The notes under the pieces were generated by a model, which did not search any database, was not told the origin of the DNA, and worked only from the letters and a program-made list of their open reading frames with translations. 12,048 bases of DNA, taken from positions 1-12,048 of the forward strand of contig CAVAPG010000054.1 in NCBI GenBank assembly GCA_963590435.1, written 5' to 3'. The translations under genes were made by a program, and so were the position numbers. The first letter of the stretch is position 1. Each line of letters begins with the position of its first letter. Shown one piece after another: positions 6,347 to 12,048 of this stretch. Source of the stretch: F23-B02 sp963590435. GTDB lineage: Bacteria; Bacillota; Clostridia; Oscillospirales; Oscillospiraceae.

Positions 6347-8009
6347 GGCTCAGCGACTCCTTCAATCTTGTCAGGGCAATCTTCGTCTCGGCTGTGGTCT
6401 CGCCGAGCAGGGACGCAATCTCCTGAACTATACGCATCTGGTTTTCAATGACGTTGTCGGCAACCTCTGCCGTGTGCTGACTTATCGACTTGCGGCGCAT
6501 AGCCTCTTCCTCTTCCTCCGTGATATCGGTTATTATATCGATGAGGATTTTTGAGGAGCGGTCGTAAACTATGGTCTGCTCGAAATATTTTTCATAGTCG
6601 GAAAAATAGCTGCGCAATTTTTTCACGGTCTTGCCGGTTTCCAGACAGGTGAAGAACGGCGCCGTGTCCAGAATTCTCACTACGCTGTCGCCGAGAACAT
6701 CGGATTCGTGGCTTATGTTGAGCATATTAAGCGCGGTTTTGTTCAGCTGCTGCACTTCGAGGTCCTCGTTTACGACAACGACGCCGCTGGGCATGTTGTT
6801 GAGAATCTTATTGCTGAAGCGCTGCGCCCTGTCCATGATAAACGGCAGGCACATGCTGTAGTCGGCGGTGCCGCGGTAGATTGCGATGGCCTTGTCGCGG
6901 CAGGAATTATATCCGCAGGAGGAGCAGTTGAGCTCATCGGCCTTCGAGGTCTTGCCCAGACGCGCGAGTATCTCGCGTATTTCCTCCTCGCTCGGCATAC
7001 GTTTCTGAACCGGGGTGCCTATATATTGCGCCGCAAGAGACTCCAGTGCCGGCTGCGGAACATCAAAGTCCTCCTTGCCGACATTGCGCATGACAGACCA
7101 CATATGGCGAATCGGCGAGTTTATGTATTTTTCCATTATCGGACCGTCAATGCAGCTGCCGTCGCACATGGCAAGCTCTATAAAACACTTGTGAATGTTG
7201 CCGTTTTTCAGGTCGTTGAGTGCGTTCATGCAGTTTTTCGGGCCATTTGTCGCAAGGCACTGATATCCTGTGCCTTCGGTGTCCATGCTCATTATTATGC
7301 CACCCGTGAGAGGGAAGCTGCGCGCCCTTCCGGCGAAGCTTTCGCCGAATTCGGCTTCGATCTCAATGCCGGCGGACATGCGCATCTGGTCAAACTCCTC
7401 AAATGTGAGCACGGCGTCGACGCATGTTCCGAGATATTCCTCTTTCTTTGCAACACAGGGGCCGATAAATACAACCTTGGCCTCGGGATTTCTGCGCTTG
7501 ATGTCCATCGCATGGGCAATCATAGGCGATACGACCGGCGCGAGATACTGCCGCAGCTCCGGAAAATGCTTTTCTATCAGCAGATTAAGCGAGGCGCAGG
7601 CGGAGGTTATGATGACATCCTGCTTGCCCTCCCTGAGCATACGCTCATACTCACGCTTGACAATAGTTGCGCCTATAGCGGTCTCCTCGGCATCGGTGAA
7701 GCCGAGTTCGATAAGCGCCTTGCGCATGGAGTTTGCGCCGCAGTTTTCCCAGCAGGCATAGAATGACGGATCGAAGCTGGCAATTACCGGCGCGCTGCCC
7801 TTGAGCATCACGCTGACCTTCTCTCTGTCGTCTATAATCTCCTTTGCCTCCTGCGGACACACGACAAAGCACTGACCGCACAGGACACACTCATCGCTTA
7901 TGATATGCGCCTGATGCCCCGTGAAGCGAATGGCCTTGACCGGACACTTTCTTATACATCTGTGGCAGTTTTTGCAGTTTGTTTTCTTCAGACTCAGTAC
8001 ACTCGGCAC
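6333..8009 (-). CDS. Sensory-type [FeFe]-hydrogenase-like protein with PAS domain
   Basis: The 558-residue soluble protein combines two [4Fe-4S] ferredoxin motifs (C12/15/18/22 and C41/44/47/51), an [FeFe]-hydrogenase H-cluster domain (about 72-310), a further four-cysteine Fe-S motif (C362, C365, C370, C387), a PAS domain (about 402-490) and a C-terminal helical region. The H-cluster loops are TSAC (135-138), GPCVAKK (183-189) and ELAMCDGSC (278-286). C138, C185, C282 and C286 therefore preserve the cluster ligands. The proton-relay cysteine of catalytic enzymes is alanine A137, and the methionine before the second-loop PC is glycine. These changes fit the putative sensory hydrogenases (HydS, groups C/D) rather than a high-turnover enzyme. 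The start is GTG 8009, with AAGGAGGG (8017-8024) seven bases upstream. It leads a two-gene unit with the phosphatase. Confidence 0.9.
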   Translation of the reverse strand: MPSVLSLKKTNCKNCHRCIRKCPVKAIRFTGHQAHIISDECVLCGQCFVVCPQEAKEIIDDREKVSVMLKGSAPVIASFDPSFYACWENCGANSMRKALIELGFTDAEETAIGATIVKREYERMLREGKQDVIITSACASLNLLIEKHFPELRQYLAPVVSPMIAHAMDIKRRNPEAKVVFIGPCVAKKEEYLGTCVDAVLTFEEFDQMRMSAGIEIEAEFGESFAGRARSFPLTGGIIMSMDTEGTGYQCLATNGPKNCMNALNDLKNGNIHKCFIELAMCDGSCIDGPIMEKYINSPIRHMWSVMRNVGKEDFDVPQPALESLAAQYIGTPVQKRMPSEEEIREILARLGKTSKADELNCSSCGYNSCRDKAIAIYRGTADYSMCLPFIMDRAQRFSNKILNNMPSGVVVVNEDLEVQQLNKTALNMLNISHESDVLGDSVVRILDTAPFFTCLETGKTVKKLRSYFSDYEKYFEQTIVYDRSSKILIDIITDITEEEEEAMRRKSISQHTAEVADNVIENQMRIVQEIASLLGETTAETKIALTRLKESLSLEEK

Positions 8010-8073
8010 AGCGTCCCCCTCCTTATTAGGATTATATGCGCTATCTTATATCTTCACTTTTCACTTTACCGAA

Positions 8074-8102
8074 AGTATATCATAATCACCCACTTGCTAC
8101 AA
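8074..8102 (-). promoter_or_regulatory. Predicted promoter of the hydrogenase/phosphatase unit
   Basis: On the minus strand, TTGTAG (8102-8097), 17 bases and TATACT (8079-8074) form a plausible sigma-A promoter, giving a leader of about 57 bases. Its -35 box overlaps that of the divergent RseC-family promoter. A tandem AAGTGAA repeat (8066-8053) lies in the early transcribed region. Confidence 0.6.
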
Positions 8103-8122
8103 GAAATATTAGGGTGTATAAT
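8094..8122 (+). promoter_or_regulatory. Predicted promoter of the RseC-family gene
   Basis: TTGCTA (8094-8099), 17 bases and a consensus TATAAT (8117-8122) point rightwards. Transcription would start around 8127-8130, only about 15 bases before the chosen start codon. Confidence 0.65.
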
Positions 8123-8142
8123 CTGCAAAGGTGATGCAAAAA

Positions 8143-8556
8143 ATGCTACAGGAAGCTATAATTACAAAAATTCGCGATGACGGTCTTGCCGAGGTCGTTG
8201 TGGAGCGCATGGCAATCTGCGGAGGCGACTGCAGTCAGTGCAACGAGTGCAAATACGATAACCTCATGAAGTCCGTTGTGCAAAATCCCATCGGCGCGCG
8301 CTGCGGCCAGCATGTTATGATTGAAACCCCAACCAAGGGCGTCCTGAAAGGCGCACTGGCAATATATATCCTGCCGCTTATCATGCTATTTGCGGGTTAT
8401 CTTATCGCCGACGCAATGTCGCTGGGCGAGGGGGCATGCGTAATCGCGGCCTTTGCCGCGGCGCTTATCGGAGTTGCCCTTGCCATGGTCATAAGCCGCA
8501 TCCGCCATAAGGCAGATCCCACACCGACAAAGATAGTGAGCGTGATACAGGAGTAG
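8143..8556 (+). CDS. RseC/MucC-family protein (SoxR-reducing-system type)
   Basis: The 137-residue protein has the RseC family layout. A short N-terminal domain carries the cysteine cluster C26-x3-C30-x2-C33-x2-C36, followed by C54, and then two membrane segments (about 69-90 and 97-119) with a short basic tail. In proteobacteria RseC works with the Rsx/Rnf electron-transfer complex to keep SoxR reduced; in Clostridia the family is associated with electron-transfer systems but its exact role is unsettled. No rnf or soxR gene is present here. The gene is divergent from the hydrogenase/phosphatase unit. ATG 8143 is chosen because AAGGTG (8128-8133) sits nine bases upstream; GTG 8131 and ATG 8134 overlap that ribosome site and would add only four or three residues. 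Confidence 0.85.
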   Translation: MLQEAIITKIRDDGLAEVVVERMAICGGDCSQCNECKYDNLMKSVVQNPIGARCGQHVMIETPTKGVLKGALAIYILPLIMLFAGYLIADAMSLGEGACVIAAFAAALIGVALAMVISRIRHKADPTPTKIVSVIQE

Positions 8557-8586
8557 TCATATCGGCGCTCGGTATCAACTGACAGC

Positions 8587-8611
8587 AAAAACCGCCGCTC
8601 GGCGGTTTTTT
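8587..8611 (+). terminator. Terminator after the RseC-family gene
   Basis: CCGCC (8592-8596) pairs with GGCGG (8601-8605) over a four-base loop. The stem is extended by five A residues against a six-T tract (8606-8611). It would also be a weak terminator on the other strand. Confidence 0.85.
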
Positions 8612-8623
8612 CATCGAAAAATT

Positions 8624-8652
8624 TTGCTTTTATGCAAAGTATATGGTATCAT
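8624..8652 (+). promoter_or_regulatory. Predicted extended -10 promoter of prfC
   Basis: TTGCTT (8624-8629), 17 bases and TATCAT (8647-8652) are visible, with TGG (8644-8646) directly before the -10 forming an extended -10 element. The leader would be about 30 bases. Confidence 0.55.
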
Positions 8653-8689
8653 ATAAAATTGACTGAAAATTATTTGGAGAGAAGCATAT

Positions 8690-10282
8690 ATGGCTGACAT
8701 AAGAAAGGAAATAGAACGGCGCAGAACGTTTGCGATAATATCGCACCCTGACGCCGGCAAAACAACGCTTACGGAAAAGCTGCTGCTGTACGGTGGGGCG
8801 ATACAGCTTGCCGGCTCTGTCAAGGGCAAGGCCACCGCTCGCCATGCGGTTTCCGACTGGATGGAGCTTGAAAAGCAGCGTGGAATATCCATCAGCTCAT
8901 CCGTCATGCAGTTTGAATATAACGGCTACTGCATAAACATCCTCGACACTCCGGGACACCAGGACTTTTCCGAGGATACGTACAGAACGCTCATGGCAGC
9001 CGACAGCGCGGTTATGGTTATCGACGCTGCAAAGGGTATCGAGCCGCAGACGAGAAAGCTGTTCAAGATATGCGCCATGCGCAATATCCCGATCTTCACA
9101 TTTATAAACAAGCTCGACCGAGAGGCAAGAAGCCCGTACGATCTTATGGAGGAGCTTGAACAGGAGTTCGGCATCGGAACATATCCGATAAACTGGCCCA
9201 TAGGCTGCGGCATTGACTTCAAGGGCGTGTATGACAGGGAAAAGCGCGAGATACTCGCGTTCAACGAATTCCACCGCGGTCAGGATAAGATAAAGGCCAT
9301 CGAATGCAGCCTTGACGACACCGAAACGCTTGACAGTCTTATCGGAGAGAAGCTGCGCAAAACCCTGTGCGATGATGTCGAGCTGCTTGACGGTGCAGGC
9401 TATGAATTTGATATAGACCTGGTTCGTGACGGTAAGCTAAGTCCCGTGTTCTTCGGCTCTGCGCTCAACAACTTCGGCATCGAGCCGTTCCTGGAGCGTT
9501 TTCTCGATATGACTATGCCGCCCCTGCCGCGCAAGGCAGGCGACGAGATCGTGGATCCGTTCTGCGATAAATTTTCCGCATTTGTGTTCAAAATTCAGGC
9601 GAACATGAACAAGGCCCACCGCGACAGAATTGCATTCATGCGCATATGCTCCGGCAAGTTTGAGCGCGATAAGGAATATTTCCACGTTCAGGGCGGCAAA
9701 GCCATCCGCCTTGCTCAGCCACAGCAGCTCATGGCGCAGGAGAGGGCAATAATAAATGAGGCCTACGCCGGAGATATAATCGGCGTGTTCGACCCCGGCA
9801 TCTTCTCCATAGGCGATACAATCTGCGATAAGAGCATGAAGCTTGAGTTTGAGGGAATCCCGACCTTTGCGCCGGAGATATTCGCCGGCGTTGAACGTAT
9901 CGACACAATGAAGCGCAAGCAATTTGAAAAGGGCATCATGCAGATTGCCCAGGAGGGCGCAATACAGATATTCCATGAGCCGTTTACGGGCGTTGAGGAG
10001 ATTATCGTCGGCGTTGTCGGCATACTTCAGCTTGAGGTGCTTGAGTACAGACTCAAAAACGAATACGGCGTCGATGTCCGCCGCCGCAATATGCCGTACG
10101 AGGTCGTCCGCTGGATTGACAACGAGGGTTTGAATCCGAATGATCTCAATCTCACAAGCGACACCAAATGGGTTCAGGACTTCCGCGGAAACAATCTTCT
10201 GCTGTTTACATCCGAATGGTGTGTAAACTGGGCGCTGACGAAAAATCCGGGCCTTGAGCTTCGGGAATTCAACAGAGAATAA
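8690..10282 (+). CDS. prfC: Peptide chain release factor 3
   Basis: The 530-residue translational GTPase recycles release factors 1 and 2 from the ribosome after termination. Length equals that of the E. coli protein (529). GTPase motifs are the P-loop HPDAGKTT (19-26), the switch-I region RGISISSS (64-71), DTPGH (86-90) and NKLD (140-143). The SVKGKATARHAVSDW segment (43-57) and the INWPIG segment (167-172) separate it from EF-G and other translational GTPases. Beta-barrel and C-terminal domains follow to the end without a break. ATG 8690 has GGAGAG (8676-8681) eight bases upstream. The gene is monocistronic, between its own promoter and terminator, with no link to its neighbours. Confidence 0.97.
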   Translation: MADIRKEIERRRTFAIISHPDAGKTTLTEKLLLYGGAIQLAGSVKGKATARHAVSDWMELEKQRGISISSSVMQFEYNGYCINILDTPGHQDFSEDTYRTLMAADSAVMVIDAAKGIEPQTRKLFKICAMRNIPIFTFINKLDREARSPYDLMEELEQEFGIGTYPINWPIGCGIDFKGVYDREKREILAFNEFHRGQDKIKAIECSLDDTETLDSLIGEKLRKTLCDDVELLDGAGYEFDIDLVRDGKLSPVFFGSALNNFGIEPFLERFLDMTMPPLPRKAGDEIVDPFCDKFSAFVFKIQANMNKAHRDRIAFMRICSGKFERDKEYFHVQGGKAIRLAQPQQLMAQERAIINEAYAGDIIGVFDPGIFSIGDTICDKSMKLEFEGIPTFAPEIFAGVERIDTMKRKQFEKGIMQIAQEGAIQIFHEPFTGVEEIIVGVVGILQLEVLEYRLKNEYGVDVRRRNMPYEVVRWIDNEGLNPNDLNLTSDTKWVQDFRGNNLLLFTSEWCVNWALTKNPGLELREFNRE

Positions 10283-10290
10283 TATAAATA

Positions 10291-10322
10291 TCCTGCTGTA
10301 ATAACGCGGCAGGAATTTTTTT
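10291..10322 (+). terminator. Rho-independent terminator of prfC
   Basis: TCCTGC (10291-10296) pairs with GCAGGA (10309-10314), the stem continuing inward with G-U pairs, then a seven-T tract (10316-10322). It starts eight bases after the prfC stop codon. Confidence 0.85.
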
Positions 10323-10359
10323 GAACATATTCAATCAAAATATTAACAAATCATGAAGT

Positions 10360-10376
10360 TTAACAATTTCTTAACG
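10360..10376 (+). promoter_or_regulatory. Paired TTAACR direct repeat upstream of cstA
   Basis: TTAACA (10360-10365), five bases and TTAACG (10371-10376) repeat with an 11-bp period. Further TTAACA words lie at 10343-10348 and 10403-10408. The same two-unit arrangement precedes the purine permease. Confidence 0.25.
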
Positions 10377-10399
10377 AATATTGCGTGTATAGATATAGA
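10371..10399 (+). promoter_or_regulatory. Candidate promoter of cstA
   Basis: TTAACG (10371-10376), 17 bases and TATAGA (10394-10399) are the best-spaced pair in this AT-rich leader. TATGAT at 10411-10416 is an alternative -10 without a good -35. Confidence 0.35.
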
Positions 10400-10436
10400 A
10401 ACTTAACAACTATGATATTAAAATAACAGGCATCAG

Positions 10437-10454
10437 GGCGTAGTAAATTACGCC
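10437..10454 (+). promoter_or_regulatory. Leader hairpin upstream of cstA
   Basis: GGCGTA (10437-10442) pairs perfectly with TACGCC (10449-10454), plus a possible G-U pair closing a four-base loop. It lies about 20 bases before the ribosome site and has no T run, so it is not a terminator. Confidence 0.35.
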
Positions 10455-10488
10455 GAAACAGTTATCATTCTCAAAGGAGGGAAACATT

Positions 10489-11970
10489 GTGGTAACATTC
10501 TTAATCGGTCTTGTTGTGCTTTTTGTAGGAGCGGCGCTTTACGGCAAACTCTGTGAAAAAGTCTTCGGACCTGATGACCGTCAGACTCCGGCTTACACAA
10601 AAAATGACGGAGTTGACTACGTTCCCATGAAGGGCTGGAAAAATGCCCTCATCAACCTTTTGAACATCGCCGGTACCGGCCCGATTCTCGGACCTATACA
10701 GGGCATCCTGTTCGGACCTATTGCCTTTATCACCATTCCTATCGGCAACGTCATCGGCGGCGCAATGCACGACTATTTCTCCGGCATGATCTGCCTGCGC
10801 GACGGCGGCACCCAGATGCCCGACATGGTAAAGAAATATACCAATAAGGGCATATTCACGATCTACAACATTTTCGTATGCCTGCTCCTGCTGCTTGTCG
10901 GTGCTGTGTTTATCTACACCCCCGGCGACATTGCCGCAACCCAGGTGTTCAACTTCTCGGGCGATGCCACCGCAACCTCGACTTGGGTCATCTACGGCGT
11001 CATATTCCTGTACTATCTGTGCGCGACTGTATTCCCCATTGATAAGATTATCGGCCGCATCTACCCCGTCTTCGGCGCTATCCTGCTGTTCTCCGCGGTA
11101 GGCGTTTTCATCGGCCTGTTTGCCAAGGGCTATCCTCTTCTTGAGGTCTGGGACAGTGCCTGGTGCTACAACGGCGTGTTCAACTACGGCGATTACTTCG
11201 CAACCGGTCACTTTATTCCCATATTCTTCGTCACCGTTGCCTGCGGCATACTCTCCGGCTTCCACTCCACTCAGACGGCTATCATCTCCCGTACAATGAA
11301 GAGCGAGCGTCAGGGCCGCAACACATTCTATAACATGATGATCCTCGAGGGCTTCATCGCAATGGTATGGGCGGCAGGCGCAATGGGCGTTTACAACCTC
11401 GGACTTCAGGAGGCAAACGCATCCCTGGCAACCCAGACAGTCGGCATCGTCTGCAAGAATATCCTCGGCAATGTAGGCGGCATCATCGCCCTGCTGGGCG
11501 TCATCGTTCTGCCTATCACCTCGGGTGATACGGCACTGCGCGCACTTCGTCTGACAGTGGCAGACTCCCTGCATATCAAGCAGGACACCAACGGCAAGCG
11601 CCTTGCCCTTTCGGCTATAATCTTCGCACTTGTTGCCGGCATCCTCGTATGGGCAAAGTTCAATAAGGACGGCTTCAATATTCTGTGGCGCTACTTCGCA
11701 TGGGCAAACCAGACGCTGGCACTGTTTGCATTCGTCGCCATCGCAGTCTGGATGTTCGAAAACGGCAAGAGCAAGTGGGCATGGATGCCCCTTATCCCGG
11801 GCGCGTTCTACGCATTCATCACCATCACCTATATTATGAATGCAACCATAGGCTTCAACCTCCCCTGGACTGCGGCCTACATTGTCGGCGCTGTCTGCGC
11901 GGCTGCATATCTTGTCGGCATAATCATCTACGGCAAAAAGCGGGCGGAAAAAATTTCGCTTGCCAAATAG
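10489..11970 (+). CDS. cstA: CstA-family carbon-starvation peptide/pyruvate transporter
   Basis: The 493-residue polytopic membrane protein belongs to the CstA family, whose E. coli members CstA and BtsT transport peptides and/or pyruvate. Family signatures are GTGPILGPIQG (62-72), HDYFSGMICLRDGG (94-107), FHSTQTAIISRT (258-269) and the later GDTALRALRL segment. Hydrophobic segments run from the N terminus to near the C terminus. At about 490 residues it belongs to the short class rather than the ~700-residue enterobacterial type, and it looks complete. The start is GTG 10489, with a strong AAAGGAGGG (10473-10481) seven bases upstream. The substrate cannot be told from sequence; in this setting peptide or pyruvate uptake is plausible. 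No terminator is visible in the 78 bases after the stop, where a possible insertion-sequence end begins. Confidence 0.93.
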   Translation: MVTFLIGLVVLFVGAALYGKLCEKVFGPDDRQTPAYTKNDGVDYVPMKGWKNALINLLNIAGTGPILGPIQGILFGPIAFITIPIGNVIGGAMHDYFSGMICLRDGGTQMPDMVKKYTNKGIFTIYNIFVCLLLLLVGAVFIYTPGDIAATQVFNFSGDATATSTWVIYGVIFLYYLCATVFPIDKIIGRIYPVFGAILLFSAVGVFIGLFAKGYPLLEVWDSAWCYNGVFNYGDYFATGHFIPIFFVTVACGILSGFHSTQTAIISRTMKSERQGRNTFYNMMILEGFIAMVWAAGAMGVYNLGLQEANASLATQTVGIVCKNILGNVGGIIALLGVIVLPITSGDTALRALRLTVADSLHIKQDTNGKRLALSAIIFALVAGILVWAKFNKDGFNILWRYFAWANQTLALFAFVAIAVWMFENGKSKWAWMPLIPGAFYAFITITYIMNATIGFNLPWTAAYIVGAVCAAAYLVGIIIYGKKRAEKISLAK

Positions 11971-11994
11971 GAACCAAGCTGATCAAACATTTAT

Positions 11995-12048
11995 GGCTCT
12001 GTGTCAATAGTTGGGGTAGAGCAAAAATAAAGAAAATCGAAGTAATGA
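11995..12048. mobile_element. Possible insertion-sequence left end (ISL3-like), cut by the window
   Basis: The sequence starting GGCTCTGTGTCAATAG at 11995 resembles, from memory, terminal inverted repeats of ISL3-family elements, which begin with GGCTCT-like ends. It lies 24 bases after the cstA stop, next to an AT-rich octamer (11987-11994) that could be a target site. No transposase is visible before the window ends. The short GCTCT/AGAGC complementarity (11996-12000 with 12018-12022) is an alternative reading as a simple hairpin. Confidence 0.3.

Noticed and set aside
6708..7766. Plus-strand open frame (352 codons) opposite the hydrogenase/PAS gene
   Set aside because: The minus-strand frame contains multiple ferredoxin and H-cluster motifs; this frame is its complement shadow.
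10343..10408. Rex (redox repressor) operator among the TTAACA words before cstA
   Set aside because: A Rex site needs TTGTTA and TAACAA as an inverted pair; here the words are direct repeats with no inverted partner.
10501..11574. Long minus-strand open frame (357 codons) antisense to cstA
   Set aside because: It mirrors a well-recognised membrane protein gene and has no ribosome site or recognisable domain.

Overview
The window looks like chromosomal core sequence from an anaerobic member of class Clostridia, plausibly an Oscillospirales-like gut lineage. This placement is inferred from gene content, strong AGGAGG-type ribosome sites, sigma-A-like promoters and a coding GC content near the middle of the range. 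Supporting genes are a family-I glutamate dehydrogenase, a PAS-linked [FeFe]-hydrogenase-like sensor with a SpoIIE-type phosphatase, a CstA transporter of the short class and an RseC-like protein. No marker in the window fixes the species.

Layout, left to right. The 3' part of tRNA-Thr(UGU) and a complete tRNA-Tyr(GUA) end at a strong terminator. A DUF1810 gene follows. Next is an AzgA/PbuG-type purine permease behind a near-consensus promoter overlapped by a perfect 10-bp inverted repeat. After an AT-rich intergenic stretch of about 380 bp comes gdhA, whose codon use is strongly biased, and then gluQ with its own predicted promoter. gluQ converges on a minus-strand two-gene unit and shares a bidirectional terminator with it. 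That unit is a sensory-type [FeFe]-hydrogenase/PAS protein followed by a translationally coupled SpoIIE-type PP2C phosphatase. Its predicted promoter is divergent from, and overlaps, the predicted promoter of a small RseC-family membrane protein. prfC (release factor 3) and cstA complete the right side. The last ~54 bases resemble the terminal inverted repeat of an insertion sequence, possibly ISL3-like, but this is uncertain.

Most genes are single transcription units bounded by their own terminators. The functionally linked block is the hydrogenase/PAS plus phosphatase pair. It reads as a redox or H2-sensing input protein feeding a Ser/Thr phosphatase output, with the divergent RseC-like electron-transfer accessory protein perhaps co-regulated. 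gdhA, cstA and the purine permease fit amino-acid, peptide and nucleobase scavenging by a fermenter. No CRISPR array, prophage or defence island is visible, and I see no clear wholly new system. The hydrogenase/phosphatase pair is the least characterised and most interesting part.
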